A stretch of DNA of 64,000 nucleotides. Origin: Metallosphaera tengchongensis. Its GTDB lineage: Archaea > Thermoproteota > Thermoprotei_A > Sulfolobales > Sulfolobaceae. The number at the start of each line of letters is the position of its first letter. Positions within the stretch are counted from its first letter, which is position 1. Under the pieces are notes generated by a model. The model had not been told where the DNA came from. It did not search any database and saw only the letters and a program-made list of their open reading frames with translations. The DNA is taken from positions 1,655,501 to 1,719,500 of the forward strand of contig NZ_CP049074.1 in assembly GCF_013343295.1 (NCBI RefSeq), read 5' to 3'. Below are positions 1 through 9,721 of the stretch, in pieces. A program made the position numbers and the translations under genes.

Positions 1-374
1 ACCTATCAGCTGGGACTAGTACAGGAGGCATAGCTGGTAAACTTCCAGGCAGAGTTGGAGATTCTCCCATACCAGGGGCTGGCTTCTACGCTACCAAGTT
101 AGTGGCAGTTTCCTCAACAGGGATTGGGGAGTTAATTTTGAGGACGCTTCCAGCCAAGGAGGTGGAGATTCTAAGATCCATGGGTTACCCTCTTGAGGAC
201 TCCTTGAGGGCAGTTGTGAACAAGTTTACCAGTTGGTTTGGGAGGGATAACCTAGGAATGATAGCCTTAGACAACCAGGGATACGCCTCAGCATTATTTA
301 ATACTTACGCAATGCCAAGAGGAATTAAGTGGTCTGGAGGAGAGAAGACGTTCTTCAAGGAGGGAGAAATATGA
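1..374 (+). CDS. isoaspartyl peptidase / L-asparaginase, C-terminal part (5' cut by window edge)
   Basis: The reading frame is open from base 3 and lacks its own start, so the N-terminal part and the autoprocessing Thr lie outside the window. What remains is the beta-subunit of an Ntn-hydrolase of the plant-type asparaginase family: the stretch TSTGG near the cut edge, then PGRVGDSP and GAGFYA, match the family core that forms the substrate pocket. Such enzymes cleave themselves into two chains and hydrolyse isoaspartyl peptides and asparagine. The stop codon overlaps the ATG of the next gene (ATGA), which suggests translational coupling. Family assignment is firm; which substrate is preferred cannot be told. 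Confidence 0.9.
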   Translation, partial: LSAGTSTGGIAGKLPGRVGDSPIPGAGFYATKLVAVSSTGIGELILRTLPAKEVEILRSMGYPLEDSLRAVVNKFTSWFGRDNLGMIALDNQGYASALFNTYAMPRGIKWSGGEKTFFKEGEI

Positions 375-910
375 AAATCCTGGTCATAAGCAACGTTAGG
401 TTTCCAGAACCCCACATAGAAAGTGTGCTCTCCAATATAATAAAGAAGGAGGAACCTGAGACCATAGTCTTGGATGGGGATACAACCCAGTGTTACTGGG
501 ATTACGAGTGCCCTAGGGTTATTGACGTCCTATACGTAATAAGGAGCATCGCACCTTGGGCCCAATTGGTCTATATCCAGGGGGATATGGATCCACACGC
601 CCTCAAGTGCATAATGGCAGAGCCTAGATATAGGGAGGAAATAATAGGTACAACCATGTACATCGCCGACATATCTTCAATAAAATATTACATAATTCAC
701 GGCCATCAGGGCGACATAGATCAATTGAGGAAAACAGTTGGGGCTGGTCCCTGGGATTGGCTCGTCATAGGTCAACAAAAGAGGTTAGAAGTGGACAAGC
801 TAGCCAGAGTGATATACACGGGGGGTATAACTAGGGAGTACCCCCCAGAGAGTAGGGGTTACGTTGTAATAACGGACTCTGCCCATTATACCAGGAGCCT
901 CAGCCACTAA
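371..910 (+). CDS. calcineurin-like (YfcE-type) phosphoesterase homologue with altered metal site
   Basis: The 179-residue protein keeps the order of a small metallophosphoesterase: an N-terminal beta strand, LDGDTT (GD motif, about residue 36), QGDMD (at the GNxD position, about 72) and IIHGHQGD (HGH motif, about 115). The first motif, normally DxH, reads SNVR, so two canonical metal ligands appear to be missing; it may be a weak or inactive enzyme, or use another metal arrangement. The ATG at 371 overlaps the previous stop by four bases and fits better than the upstream ATG at 329. The last 11 bases overlap the convergent gene at 900-1133. Function is unknown. Confidence 0.75.
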   Translation: MKILVISNVRFPEPHIESVLSNIIKKEEPETIVLDGDTTQCYWDYECPRVIDVLYVIRSIAPWAQLVYIQGDMDPHALKCIMAEPRYREEIIGTTMYIADISSIKYYIIHGHQGDIDQLRKTVGAGPWDWLVIGQQKRLEVDKLARVIYTGGITREYPPESRGYVVITDSAHYTRSLSH

Positions 911-1133
911 TTTGAGGGTTTATTTCAGAAATCCTTTTTAGAATTGTTATGTCATATATTCCATCTATCGGATCTCCCTTTCCCTCCTCCCACGCAAGCA
1001 AACCGTCAGCCAAGATCAGGTTCCTGTCCCCCTTATAGAATAAAATTTCATCTATCAAATGAAATTTCCTTAACTTTCTAACTACTCTGCGCATCTCTGG
1101 GGTAAATTTATTGTAAATGACTTGGACTATCAC
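900..1133 (-). CDS. conserved-looking small hypothetical protein
   Basis: This is a 77-residue soluble protein with a GTG start, no signal or membrane segment and no motif I recognise. It is basic in its first third ([10 protein letters not shown]) and acidic and hydrophobic later. An AATATAATG-like A/T box just before the GTG gives some support for expression, and it fills the space between a plus-strand gene end and a divergent promoter region. The 3' end overlaps the phosphoesterase-like gene by 11 bases tail to tail. It could be a real short gene or a chance frame; codon use looks like that of its neighbours. Confidence 0.55.
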   Translation of the reverse strand: MIVQVIYNKFTPEMRRVVRKLRKFHLIDEILFYKGDRNLILADGLLAWEEGKGDPIDGIYDITILKRISEINPQISG

Positions 1134-1177
1134 AACATTATATTGGTGGTATAAAGTTAAAAGGCGATTGAAAGGTG

Positions 1178-1195
1178 CCGAGGGTATAACCTCGG
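1178..1195. promoter_or_regulatory. inverted repeat in divergent promoter region
   Basis: Six-base arms CCGAGG (1178-1183) and CCTCGG (1190-1195) flank the 6-base core GTATAA. The site sits midway between the divergent starts at 1133 (minus) and 1241 (plus), the usual place for a dimeric regulator site. It could equally be a short RNA hairpin. Confidence 0.3.
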
Positions 1196-1240
1196 TCGAG
1201 TGTACATTACTAATATTAACTAGAGCCGTTATCCCTCTTC

Positions 1241-1618
1241 ATGGAAGTAAGAAACAAGTCCCTTCTAGTTTTCGTCGGGGCTAGGGAGGACACTTTGGCT
1301 GACCTTTTTAGGAAGATAATGAAGGACGCTAGAACTTCTGGGTTTAGGAAAATAGTAATTGACGTAATTTCAGACTCTCCTCATTGGCAGGTTCTAGCTA
1401 GCGTTAGAGAAGCTATCCTGGACAACATTGATTTGGGCCTGGAGGTATATACGTGGAAGGCAGAGGAAGCAGATAGGATGTTAAAGAAGGCCGAAGAGAT
1501 TCGACCTGATGGAGTCATGACCTATTGCGATGAGGATAACAAATTCTTCATGTCTAGGCTCTTAAGTAATCTCTCTGAAAAGCTCAAGATCAATATAGTT
1601 AGAGATAATTGTAAGTAG
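1241..1618 (+). CDS. hypothetical protein, 125 aa
   Basis: The protein is soluble, of alternating beta/alpha character: a hydrophobic strand at the start (SLLVFVGA), then a helix rich in charge, a second strand KIVIDVIS and later regions ending in a Cys-Lys tail. The pattern is that of a small Rossmann-like or ferredoxin-like fold, but no signature motif is visible and I do not recognise the family. The ATG at 1241 follows a long A/T-rich leader after the divergent repeat. It lies 39 bases before the geranylgeranyl reductase start and may be co-transcribed with it. Confidence 0.7.
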   Translation: MEVRNKSLLVFVGAREDTLADLFRKIMKDARTSGFRKIVIDVISDSPHWQVLASVREAILDNIDLGLEVYTWKAEEADRMLKKAEEIRPDGVMTYCDEDNKFFMSRLLSNLSEKLKINIVRDNCK

Positions 1619-1657
1619 ATTTTTATTTTGGACAAGAATGTAGGAATAGGGATATTT

Positions 1658-3019
1658 TTGAAACAGGTCAACTATGACTTACTAATCATAGGTGGAGGTT
1701 TTGCTGGATCAACTGCGGCCTGGCATTTGGCGAACAAGGGCCTGAAAATATTGCTTATAGACAGCAAACCTTGGAGCAGAATAGGAGATAAGCCTTGCGG
1801 AGATGCAGTAAGCAAGGAGCATTTCGACAACTTAGGTATGCCCTATCCAGAAGGAGAACAACTGGAGCAGAAGATAGAGGGCATTAAGCTCTATAGCCCG
1901 GACATGTCCACTGAGTGGACCGTTAAGGGCGAAGGTTTCGAGATAAACGCACCGGCATATACGCAGAGGTTACTGAAGGAAGCTCAAGATCGTGGAGTTG
2001 AAGTCATGGATCTAACGACTGCAATGAAGCCAATCTTCCAAGATGGTTACGTTAAGGGTGCAGTGATATTTGACAGAAGAAAGGAGGAACAGATAGAAGT
2101 TAATGCGAAAATAGTTATTGAGGCAACAGGATACTCGAGAAGCTTCAGGAGTAAGTTGCCTCAAGAGCTACCAGTCGCCGAGGACATGGACGAAAAGGAC
2201 TCTGACATCGCGTACAGGGAGGTAGCGTACACCAGGTCCGACATAGAAGAGCCCACATACCTGAAGATATTCATAAACCAAACCACATCTCCTGGAGGGT
2301 ATTGGTGGTACTTCCCGAAGGGAAAGGACAAGGTCAACATAGGCTTAGGGATTCAGGGTGGTATGGGTTACCCGAGCATTTACACTTTCTATGAAAAGTA
2401 CTGGAAAGATTACGGAGCTGACGTAGACAGGAGCAGGATGATAGTCAAGGGAGGAGCTCTAGTCCCAACTAGGAGACCCCTTGACACTCTAGTGTGGAAC
2501 GGAGTGATCGTAATCGGTGACTCTGGTTACACAGCTAACCCCGTTCACGGAGGAGGTAAGGGATCAGCTATGATATCCGGTTTCTGCGCAGCGAGAGCAG
2601 TACTAAACGCCTTTGAGAAAGGTGATTTCTCAGCCAACTCCCTGTGGGAAACCAACATTTGCTACAACGACAGATATGGAGCTAAGCAGGCCAGTCTTGA
2701 GCTCTTTAGGAGGTTCTTGCAGAAACTCTCAGATGACGACATAAACTACGGGATGAGAAAGAAGGTAATAAGGGAAGAGGACTTATTGGAGGCCAGCACG
2801 ACTGGAGATCTCCAGCTCTCTGTGGCCGACAAGGCAATCAGGGTAATAGCTGGAATAGGGAGACCATCGTTACTTTACAAGTTGAAGAACGTAGCTCAGT
2901 ACATGAAGGACGTGAAGGCGCTATACAAGAATTATCCAACTTCCCCAGAAGGTCTAGGGCAATGGAGGAGTAACGTAAGGCAACTCATCTCAGAGTTTGA
3001 CAAAGTAGTCTCCAAATAA
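1658..3019 (+). CDS. digeranylgeranylglycerophospholipid / geranylgeranyl reductase
   Basis: This FAD enzyme saturates the geranylgeranyl chains of archaeal ether lipids. It starts with the dinucleotide-binding motif GGGFAGS about residue 11, then carries KPCGDAVSK with the Cys typical of the family near residue 47, [10 protein letters not shown] in the substrate region, and GDSG...[12 protein letters not shown], the second FAD motif. The length of 453 residues is normal. An upstream TTG at 1628 is in frame, but the TTG at 1658 gives the family's usual N-terminus ([14 protein letters not shown]) and is preferred. The 3' end overlaps the convergent DUF2070 gene by 30 bases. The similarity to Sulfolobus geranylgeranyl reductases that I remember is strong along the full length. 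Confidence 0.93.
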   Translation: MKQVNYDLLIIGGGFAGSTAAWHLANKGLKILLIDSKPWSRIGDKPCGDAVSKEHFDNLGMPYPEGEQLEQKIEGIKLYSPDMSTEWTVKGEGFEINAPAYTQRLLKEAQDRGVEVMDLTTAMKPIFQDGYVKGAVIFDRRKEEQIEVNAKIVIEATGYSRSFRSKLPQELPVAEDMDEKDSDIAYREVAYTRSDIEEPTYLKIFINQTTSPGGYWWYFPKGKDKVNIGLGIQGGMGYPSIYTFYEKYWKDYGADVDRSRMIVKGGALVPTRRPLDTLVWNGVIVIGDSGYTANPVHGGGKGSAMISGFCAARAVLNAFEKGDFSANSLWETNICYNDRYGAKQASLELFRRFLQKLSDDDINYGMRKKVIREEDLLEASTTGDLQLSVADKAIRVIAGIGRPSLLYKLKNVAQYMKDVKALYKNYPTSPEGLGQWRSNVRQLISEFDKVVSK

Positions 3020-4594
3020 AAGAAGGAAGAGAAGTAGATAAGGAAAGATTAAAGGAATCCAAAAGGTTTTCATAGCTAAATTACCTACTTGTTCAAGTCC
3101 CTCTACCATTGCAGATATGAACCTACCTATTATTTTCGTCCTTACGCTAATTATCATGTATTTACTCTCAACGTCTTCCTTGAAATTAGACTCGGCATTC
3201 TCAACTGCTCGTTCGAAAGAATTCAGAATGGCTGGACATGCCTCTACGGGCGTGTATAAGTTCCCAAACGAGGTTCCAGTACACGAGTGATCGTCAGGGG
3301 TCACAAGTATCACGTGATCGAACTTGTCCTTGAATCTTTCCTTTGCCAGTTTTCCCGTCTCCTCGTTGGCGTTATTGGCGAAGACGTAGAGGATTAGTAG
3401 TCTTCTCTTACCGTCCCCTATAATCAACGCTTTAACTTTTCTGCTACATATTCCCTCGCATCCTGATTCAATCTCTGCCTCACCGTACCCAACACCGAGC
3501 TTGGTCTCTCCAGTCACAAGGCGCTTTCTGGAGATAAAGTTTTTCAAGGCTCTCTCGTCCCTGTGACCTATCTCCTCCTTGAGTGACTCGTTGTGACAAT
3601 CTACTAGGAAATTGCCTGTCCTCAGCATCTCTTCCCAAAGTCCTCCGGGAAGATCATCTATTCCGAATCCAGGTCTCTCTGAGAAGCTTACGGATATCTT
3701 GTCAAATAGGAGCGTTGTGAATCTGAACCTATCCTCCTTGAAAGAAGCTATGCCCCCTGGTCTCAGGGAGGTCCATTTGTCTTCGTTGATCGCCGAGGAA
3801 ATGGCTTTTGCAACTTTCATTGATTCGCGCTTAGAAGGGCAGTCCAACTCGTGGCTTCCTGGACCATGGAAAATTAACATTTTACCCTTGGTCAACTCCT
3901 CCACTTGATAGGGGAAGGGGGAACTCCCCACGTTTCCATACATACCGTAATGTAGCCTAGGGAGGACAAGCACTACATCGCCTAACTTCAGTAGGAGAAT
4001 TGAGGTGGTGAAGTTAGTGGAGATCCTCTCCAGGAACGCCTCCAGTTCCTCCTCCCTTCTGTAACTCATGGCCTTCAAGAACGGTCTTACAATATTTAAT
4101 GAGGGGATTCCAGTAATCTTCCTACCTCTCCTATTTATGAAGATAAGGTAAAAGTAGGAAAAGAGGCCAACAGCCAAGTAAAATGCTACGTCTAACAAGA
4201 AGTCCCCCTTGAGTGTAAAGAGGGACGGGATAAATCCTGTTGCAGTGGATATGGCTGGTGAGGATAGATCACCATAGTCGATTAGCATAACGTAGGTGTA
4301 CAAAGGGATGAAAAGACCGAAGGAGAGCGGGATTACAAGGGGAAAAAAAGATACTATAAGATATACAACTCCAAACATTCCGGTCATTGCAAGGGCAGTC
4401 CTAATCCTTTTTCTTAGAGCCATAAAGGATAAGACCATGTATACACCGAAGCCCAATGCATAACCGAAACCATCGGACAGAGACCTAAGGATTGATAACA
4501 CAAACTCAATTCCTACCCACACCGAAAGGGCTTCAGTTGATGGTAACCTTATGAACTTGGAATAGTAATTTCTAGTTAACTTTTCTGAATCCAC
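2990..4594 (-). CDS. DUF2070 family multi-pass membrane protein
   Basis: About 534 residues from a GTG at 4594. The N-terminal third holds roughly six hydrophobic segments, then a soluble domain of about 330 residues with [12 protein letters not shown] and PDDHSC motifs rich in His and Cys, and finally a hydrophobic tail segment ([14 protein letters not shown]). This arrangement fits the archaeal DUF2070 family, whose function is not known; the conserved His/Cys/Asp positions suggest a metal-dependent hydrolase domain on a membrane anchor, which is inference. The longest frame begins at 4693, but that would run across the divergent neighbour at 4624, so the GTG is more credible. A T-rich box lies about 26 bases upstream of it. 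Confidence 0.8.
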   Translation of the reverse strand: MDSEKLTRNYYSKFIRLPSTEALSVWVGIEFVLSILRSLSDGFGYALGFGVYMVLSFMALRKRIRTALAMTGMFGVVYLIVSFFPLVIPLSFGLFIPLYTYVMLIDYGDLSSPAISTATGFIPSLFTLKGDFLLDVAFYLAVGLFSYFYLIFINRRGRKITGIPSLNIVRPFLKAMSYRREEELEAFLERISTNFTTSILLLKLGDVVLVLPRLHYGMYGNVGSSPFPYQVEELTKGKMLIFHGPGSHELDCPSKRESMKVAKAISSAINEDKWTSLRPGGIASFKEDRFRFTTLLFDKISVSFSERPGFGIDDLPGGLWEEMLRTGNFLVDCHNESLKEEIGHRDERALKNFISRKRLVTGETKLGVGYGEAEIESGCEGICSRKVKALIIGDGKRRLLILYVFANNANEETGKLAKERFKDKFDHVILVTPDDHSCTGTSFGNLYTPVEACPAILNSFERAVENAESNFKEDVESKYMIISVRTKIIGRFISAMVEGLEQVGNLAMKTFWIPLIFPYLLLFLLLFGDYFVKL

Positions 4595-4623
4595 GAGAAT
4601 AGACCTGAGGAGTGGATAAAAAA

Positions 4624-4902
4624 ATGATTGAAATTGACTTTCGGGAGCTAAACCCCTTGAAAGTGATAAGGAACAACCTAGGGGAATGTACAATGTATTA
4701 CCTTAGCGTGGGCGACTTAGGCGACTTTCTAGTGTTTGCTTTTCAAGGTAAAGTGAGGTACGTTAAGCTAATGAGGCCGTATCCTGGTAAGTGGACTTGT
4801 GAAAGTGCCCTATATAGACCTGAAGGTTTATACGTTTTTGACTTGGGGAATAAGAGCTTCCTTGAGGAGCTGAGGAGGAAGATGGAGATGATCCCAAAAT
4901 GA
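4624..4902 (+). CDS. hypothetical protein, 92 aa
   Basis: A small soluble protein beginning MIEIDFREL, with a beta-rich central part ([17 protein letters not shown]) and a charged helical end. No motif is recognised. The ATG at 4624 has GAGGAG about 12 bases ahead; a GTG at 4612 is in frame but abuts that purine stretch and is less likely. The stop overlaps the ATG of the HAD phosphatase (ATGA), so the two are almost certainly translated together, and this protein may serve the same process. Confidence 0.7.
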   Translation: MIEIDFRELNPLKVIRNNLGECTMYYLSVGDLGDFLVFAFQGKVRYVKLMRPYPGKWTCESALYRPEGLYVFDLGNKSFLEELRRKMEMIPK

Positions 4903-5690
4903 TGGAGGACTACGACCTTATAATAAGCGACGTGGATGGAGTACTCTTAAGGGAAGGAGAACCTATATGGCAAAATATTGAAGCCTTGAAGAAGCTCATC
5001 AATGATGGAAAGAGGGTTATCCTAGTGACAAACAACTCCGGTTTTAGCCGGGTTCTTCTGTCGAGGCAATTAAATTACCTAGGACTGCCAGTCAGACCTC
5101 AAGATATTGTAACTAGCGGGTTGGCTGCTGTTCTTTACATGAAAAGAACGTGGGACATAAGAAAAGTCTTCACCATTGGGGAAGAGGGACTCGTTGAGGA
5201 AATAAGGAACGGAGGATACGAGGTCATGACTAGCTCCGAGGCAGAGGAGGGGACGCCAGACGCAGTGGTCGTTGGCCTAGATAGGTTAGTGACCTACGAT
5301 AAACTTTCAATAGGCATGAGATGCATTTCCAAGGGAGCTAAATTCGTGGCGACCAATATGGACAGATTATGGCCTTCTAGGGACGGTTTGAGACTTGGCG
5401 CTGGCGCCCTAGTTAACGCCATATCTTATTCTCTTAGAAGGGAACCTGATTTTGTTGCTGGAAAGCCTAACATATGGATCATACAAGTTGCCATGGATCT
5501 GGCAAAACTCAAGGACTTGAGCAAGGTTTTAGTGATAGGGGATCAATTGGAAATAGACGTAAAGATGGGCAACGAGATGGGAGCAGACACAATTCTAGTG
5601 TTAACAGGTATATCCAAAGTTGAGGACATCGAGAAGACAGGGGTTAAGCCTAAGTTTATCTTCAGGGATCTATCTGAGATAGAATCTTGA
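4899..5690 (+). CDS. HAD-superfamily phosphatase, NagD/phosphoglycolate-phosphatase-like (subclass IIA)
   Basis: The protein has 263 residues and all HAD motifs: motif I DVDGVL with the nucleophile Asp near residue 12, motif II TNNSG near 48, and motif [17 protein letters not shown] near 215 followed by the DTILVLTG strand. The cap domain lies between motifs II and III, as in NagD-type enzymes (class C2 cap), which dephosphorylate small sugars, nucleotides or 2-phosphoglycolate. The exact substrate cannot be read from sequence. Two consecutive ATGs (4899, 4902) are possible starts; the first overlaps the upstream stop. Confidence 0.88.
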   Translation: MMEDYDLIISDVDGVLLREGEPIWQNIEALKKLINDGKRVILVTNNSGFSRVLLSRQLNYLGLPVRPQDIVTSGLAAVLYMKRTWDIRKVFTIGEEGLVEEIRNGGYEVMTSSEAEEGTPDAVVVGLDRLVTYDKLSIGMRCISKGAKFVATNMDRLWPSRDGLRLGAGALVNAISYSLRREPDFVAGKPNIWIIQVAMDLAKLKDLSKVLVIGDQLEIDVKMGNEMGADTILVLTGISKVEDIEKTGVKPKFIFRDLSEIES

Positions 5691-5696
5691 AGTAAT

Positions 5697-5706
5697 CCTT
5701 AATAAC
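5697..5706 (+). promoter_or_regulatory. probable TATA box of the sdh operon
   Basis: CCTTAATAAC is centred about 26 bases before the ATG of sdhA at 5727, the spacing expected for a leaderless archaeal transcript. Confidence 0.5.
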
Positions 5707-5726
5707 AATTCTATTGAGCTTTTTGT

Positions 5727-7427
5727 ATGGATAAACTTGTCTACGATGCGATAGTTCTCGGAGGAGGTCTTGCAGGTTTAATGTCAGCTCACGAGATTGC
5801 GTCCGCTGGGTTTAGAGTAGCAGTAATATCCAAGGTTTTCCCAACAAGGTCTCACTCCTCCTCCGCCGAAGGAGGTATAGCAGCTTACGTAAAGGGGAAC
5901 TCCGATCCCAACGACGATCCAAACTATATGACCTACGACACAGTGAAGGGCGGAGACTATCTGGTTGATCAGGACGCTGCTGAACTCCTTTCAATAAAAT
6001 CGGGGGATATAGTAGAAATTATGGAGAGGTGGGGTACTCTATTCAATAGACAGCCTGACGGAAGAGTGGCTCTGAGATATTTCGGAGGTCAGACCTATCC
6101 TAGAACAAGGTTCGTCGGGGATAAAACTGGAATGGCGCTTTTGCACACCCTTTTTGAGAGAGTCTCTGGGTTGTCAGTGGACTTCTACAATGAGTGGTTT
6201 GCGCTTGATCTGGTCACGGACGAGAGGAGAGTTGTGGGAGCCGTTGCCATGGAAATGAAGAGTATGGAGCCCTATCTGTTTCTTGGGAAGGCTGTTATCC
6301 TAGCTACCGGTGGAATGGGAATGCTTTACGCTCACACCACCAACGCTTATATCAACACCGGAGACGGGTACGCCATGGCCCTAAGGGCAGGGGCAGCTCT
6401 CAAGGACCCGGAGTTCGTACAGTTTCATCCCACTGCCCTCTACCCATCTGACATCCTGATCAGTGAGGCAGCGAGGGGTGAGGGCGGAATACTTAGGAAC
6501 AATAAGGGAGAGAGGTTCATGGCCAGATATGCACCTAAAAAGTTGGATTTAGCTCCCAGGGACATAGCTTCCCGTTCCATTATGATTGAGATCAGGGAAG
6601 GACGCGGGTTCCCAGGAAATTATGTGGGTCTAGATCTTACCCATTTAGGTGAGAGTTACATTAAGGAGAGGCTAGCTTTAGCCTATGAAGCGGCTATGAA
6701 TTTTGCCGGCGTGGACGCAACCAAGGAGTACATACCAGTGAGGCCAGCGCAACACTACTACATGGGAGGAGTTGACGTGGACATAACAGGCAAAAATGGT
6801 GACCTCCAAGGACTTTTCGCGGCAGGAGAGGCCGCATGCGTCTCTGTTCACGGGGCAAATAGGTTGGGCTCAAACTCCCTTCTGGAGACCCTCGTGTTCG
6901 GTAGGGAGACAGGCCAAGCAGTGGTTAGTTATCTGAAAAGGGCTGAGGGCTCTTCCTCAACTGATATCCAAAAGGAGGCAGAAAAGATAGTGAATGATGC
7001 TTACTCTTTCGTTAAAAGCGAGACAGGGGTACATTTCGGAGAAATTTTGAACAAGATGCGTAACGTTATGTGGGAGGACGTTGGCATATTTAGGAATGAA
7101 GACCTCTTGAAGACTGCTCTCTCCGAAGTGGAGAAGCTGAGGGCCCAGGTGAAAAACATGTATGTAACCGATAAGAGTAAGGTGTACAATACTGAATTCT
7201 TCAATGCTCTCGAGTTGAGGAACATGATGGATCTAGCAGTTGTTATCGCCAAGGCAGCTCTCACTAGAACCGAGTCAAGAGGGGCCCATTATAGGACTGA
7301 CTATCCAGAAAGGGATGATAAGAACTGGTTAAAGCACACAATTGCCTACCTTAAGGCCGACAAAGTTGAAATAGGGTTTAAACCCGTTACACTGACCAAG
7401 TATCAGCCAGAGGCGAGGGTGTACTGA
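5727..7427 (+). CDS. sdhA: succinate dehydrogenase flavoprotein subunit SdhA
   Basis: SdhA carries the covalently bound FAD and oxidises succinate to fumarate at the membrane. Seen in the sequence: GGGLAG at residues 12-17, the FAD-linking histidine in RSHS (about His43), EGGIAAYV, the substrate-binding HPTALY, the catalytic Arg region SEAARGEGG, and the C-terminal FAD motif [14 protein letters not shown]. The length of 566 residues is normal. It is the first gene of the contiguous sdhABCD operon; sdhB starts on the very next base. In the autotrophic cycle of Metallosphaera this complex connects succinate to the caldariella-type quinone pool. Assignment is firm. Confidence 0.97.
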   Translation: MDKLVYDAIVLGGGLAGLMSAHEIASAGFRVAVISKVFPTRSHSSSAEGGIAAYVKGNSDPNDDPNYMTYDTVKGGDYLVDQDAAELLSIKSGDIVEIMERWGTLFNRQPDGRVALRYFGGQTYPRTRFVGDKTGMALLHTLFERVSGLSVDFYNEWFALDLVTDERRVVGAVAMEMKSMEPYLFLGKAVILATGGMGMLYAHTTNAYINTGDGYAMALRAGAALKDPEFVQFHPTALYPSDILISEAARGEGGILRNNKGERFMARYAPKKLDLAPRDIASRSIMIEIREGRGFPGNYVGLDLTHLGESYIKERLALAYEAAMNFAGVDATKEYIPVRPAQHYYMGGVDVDITGKNGDLQGLFAAGEAACVSVHGANRLGSNSLLETLVFGRETGQAVVSYLKRAEGSSSTDIQKEAEKIVNDAYSFVKSETGVHFGEILNKMRNVMWEDVGIFRNEDLLKTALSEVEKLRAQVKNMYVTDKSKVYNTEFFNALELRNMMDLAVVIAKAALTRTESRGAHYRTDYPERDDKNWLKHTIAYLKADKVEIGFKPVTLTKYQPEARVY

Positions 7428-8396
7428 ATGGAAACTCAATCGATACAAAACAATCTAGAGCAGAGGGAAGTGCTAGTTAAGGTAAAGCGCTACAGTAAGG
7501 AAAGGGGGGAGTACTGGCAGGAGTATAAGCTCAATGTGGACAGATTTACCCAAATGACGGAGGTGTTGAGGAAAATTAAGACTGAGCAGGACCCGACGCT
7601 TGCCTATAGGGCATCATGTCATATGGCTGTATGCGGAAGCTGCTCAATGAAAATAAACGGCGAGCCTAGGCTTGCCTGTAAGACATTGGCTTTGGATATC
7701 GTTAAGAAGTATAATTCTAACGTTATAACGTTAGAACCAATGGACTTTTTCCCAGTTGAGAAGGATCTAGTAGTGAACCTTGACGATTTTTATGGGAGGA
7801 TGTTTAAGGTAAAGCCTAGGCTATATCCTCCAAAGGAGTTTATGGAAGGTACCGCCGAGCCTAGATTGAGACCTGAGGATCAAAAAGAACTATGGAAGTT
7901 CGCTCAATGCATTTGGTGTGGTCTTTGCGTCTCTTCATGTCCCGCTGTCAAGATAGATCCTGAGTTTTTAGGTCCAGCAGCCCACGCTAAGGGGTACAGG
8001 TTTTTGGCGGATCCTAGGGACAGCATATACGAAGAGAGGTTGAAAATCCTTGTAGATAGCTCCTGGAGGTGTACCTACTGCTATCAATGCTTTAACGTCT
8101 GTCCTAGGGACGTTGAACCGGTAACCACTATAAAGAAGACGAGATCTCACACCAAATTCCTTAAAGATAAAGGTGAGGTTGCCAGAACCGGAGAGAAACA
8201 TGTAAAGGCCATCTTCGACAGCATAAAAGAGACCGGGAAGCTGGAGGAGGCTAAGGTTTACCTGACGACTTACGGTCTAGCCACAGCCATAAGGGACATG
8301 TTATACACTATGAGGAACGGGAAGGTCGGATTTGCAATGATAAAAGAGAAGAAAATAAATGAGCTGGATCAGGTTAGAAAGCTGATGGGTGAGTAG
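7428..8396 (+). CDS. sdhB: succinate dehydrogenase iron-sulfur subunit SdhB
   Basis: A 322-residue electron-transfer subunit. The plant-type [2Fe-2S] ligands are Cys64, Cys69, Cys72 and Cys84 ([10 protein letters not shown] ... LAC). Two clusters follow: [12 protein letters not shown] and [12 protein letters not shown]. The second has four cysteines, which fits the Sulfolobales enzymes reported to carry a second [4Fe-4S] in place of the usual [3Fe-4S] cluster. The protein is longer than bacterial SdhB by about 80 C-terminal residues. It begins one base after sdhA ends, so coupling is near certain. Confidence 0.96.
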   Translation: METQSIQNNLEQREVLVKVKRYSKERGEYWQEYKLNVDRFTQMTEVLRKIKTEQDPTLAYRASCHMAVCGSCSMKINGEPRLACKTLALDIVKKYNSNVITLEPMDFFPVEKDLVVNLDDFYGRMFKVKPRLYPPKEFMEGTAEPRLRPEDQKELWKFAQCIWCGLCVSSCPAVKIDPEFLGPAAHAKGYRFLADPRDSIYEERLKILVDSSWRCTYCYQCFNVCPRDVEPVTTIKKTRSHTKFLKDKGEVARTGEKHVKAIFDSIKETGKLEEAKVYLTTYGLATAIRDMLYTMRNGKVGFAMIKEKKINELDQVRKLMGE

Positions 8397-8397
8397 C

Positions 8398-9270
8398 ATG
8401 AAAGTAGCGTATTATCCAGGTTGTGCGACACACGGTCTCTCAAAAGACGTGGATATAGCTACAAAAAAGGTTGCTGAGGTTCTAGGTTTGGAATTGGTGG
8501 AGGTAGAGGATTGGAACTGTTGTGGTGGCGGATTTCTAGACGAGTATGATGAGAAGTCTCACGTCGCATTGAACTTGAGGAACTTATCCAAAGTGGAGAA
8601 GATGGGTCTAAACAAAATGGCAACTCCCTGCAGCGTGTGTCTACAAAGCCATAGGTTGGCTACAAACAACTACAAGGAAAACAAGGAGCTGAAGAAGGAA
8701 GTAGACTCGAGACTGAAGTCAGCCTCCCTTGAGTATAAGGGGTCAGTTGATGCAGAGCACATAGTGTGGGTTTTGGTAAGAGATGTCGGAGTGGAGAAGA
8801 TAAAACAGCACGTGACTAAACCACTGAAACAACTCAAAGTAGGAACATATTATGGCTGTCAGATGCTTAGACCAGAGCAGATCATGGGATTCGAACCGGC
8901 TTACAACCCCCATAGCCTAGAGGATCTAGTTTCAGCCACAGGTGCAACACCTGTGAGATTCCCCATGGCAACTGCATGTTGCGGTTTCCCTCTAATGGGT
9001 AGCAACCCTAAGGGAGGGCTAAAGCTAGCTTACAACGTTCTATCTTCAGCTAGAAGCGTCGGTGCAGATCTCGTTGTTCACCCGTGCAGTCTCTGCCATC
9101 TTCAACTAGATGTGACCCAGTTTAAGGTTATGGAAGAGTTTAAGACTGGCTGGACAATGCCTACAATTTACGTGACTCAATTGTTGGCAATATCGTTCGG
9201 AGTAAGCCCTAAGGAGTTGGGACTAAGTAAGATAGCCATGCGAGCTTTAGAGGAGAGGGGGATAACTTGA
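8398..9270 (+). CDS. sdhC: succinate dehydrogenase subunit SdhC, CCG-domain type
   Basis: This 290-residue subunit is not a membrane cytochrome subunit but a heterodisulfide-reductase-B-like protein with two cysteine-rich CCG repeats: NCCGGGF near residue 40 with partner Cys in PCSVC, and ACCGFP near 200 with partner HPCSLC. Such SdhC (sometimes called SdhE) defines the non-classical Sulfolobus-type complex, anchored by amphipathic helices rather than haem-b helices. The ATG at 8398 gives the family N-terminus KVAYYPGC; the in-frame GTG at 8389 overlaps sdhB and is less likely. Next gene overlaps by 4 bases. Confidence 0.93.
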   Translation: MKVAYYPGCATHGLSKDVDIATKKVAEVLGLELVEVEDWNCCGGGFLDEYDEKSHVALNLRNLSKVEKMGLNKMATPCSVCLQSHRLATNNYKENKELKKEVDSRLKSASLEYKGSVDAEHIVWVLVRDVGVEKIKQHVTKPLKQLKVGTYYGCQMLRPEQIMGFEPAYNPHSLEDLVSATGATPVRFPMATACCGFPLMGSNPKGGLKLAYNVLSSARSVGADLVVHPCSLCHLQLDVTQFKVMEEFKTGWTMPTIYVTQLLAISFGVSPKELGLSKIAMRALEERGIT

Positions 9271-9605
9271 TCCAGGATCTAAAATCCATCAGTGGGGATC
9301 TCGGTCCTTGGAGAGATGTGTCCGAGAGACCGGGTAAGGAAGCGTTTGCGAAGGAGGCAGAATACAAAGTACAAGACCTATTTTGGGGTAAATTACATCT
9401 TAGAAACACAGGGGATCTTTACGTCCTTGTGATCTCAAAGATTCCCTTTAATTGGAAGGAAAGGGTAAAGGATTTAAAAATAAAGGGAGAAGTGGTGGAC
9501 GCAGCAGGAGGGATAATGTGGATTAAGACGGACGAGAGCAACCTGCTCAACGATTTGAAAGAGGTAAAGGATTTACTAGAGAAGCTGAAAAGCGAAAAGA
9601 AATAA
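9267..9605 (+). CDS. sdhD: succinate dehydrogenase small subunit SdhD (Sulfolobales type)
   Basis: The fourth gene of the operon starts with a TTG that overlaps the sdhC stop (TTGA). The 112-residue product is soluble-looking, with no clear membrane helix, one beta-rich centre ([12 protein letters not shown]) and a long charged C-terminal helix (LEKLKSEKK). Position and size match the poorly characterised fourth subunit of the archaeal non-classical complex; the sequence itself has no catalytic motif. The call rests mainly on context. Confidence 0.85.
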   Translation: MIQDLKSISGDLGPWRDVSERPGKEAFAKEAEYKVQDLFWGKLHLRNTGDLYVLVISKIPFNWKERVKDLKIKGEVVDAAGGIMWIKTDESNLLNDLKEVKDLLEKLKSEKK

Positions 9606-9674
9606 GAGGAGGCCCTAGCTTCACTCTGCCATGGTCCCATGGCTGTATGCTAGGTATGGCAATCCCAACTCCTC
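9606..9674. other. nested inverted repeat between sdhD and the cystathionine synthase gene
   Basis: Directly after the sdhD stop, three pairs of arms nest inside each other: GAGGAG (9606-9611) with CTCCTC (9669-9674), CCTAGC (9614-9619) with GCTAGG (9649-9654), and GCCATGG (9628-9634) with CCATGGC (9637-9643), the last separated by two bases. The region is intergenic between convergent genes. It could be a structured 3' end or bidirectional terminator, a small RNA, or a protein site. It does not fit a tRNA, since no T-arm is present. Confidence 0.4.
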
Positions 9675-9721
9675 GTACACACTAAAAAATTTTCCGCAAC
9701 CTCCATAAAGGATTTCTCCTG

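Noticed and set aside
4612-4623. GTG at 4612 as start of the 92-residue gene
   Set aside because: The purine-rich ribosome-binding stretch would lie directly on the start codon; the ATG at 4624 has good spacing.
9606-9674. Possible tRNA gene after sdhD, because of outer pairing arms and about 69 bases of length
   Set aside because: There is no T-arm with GGTTC-like loop and no credible anticodon arm; the arms nest in one axis rather than as a cloverleaf.
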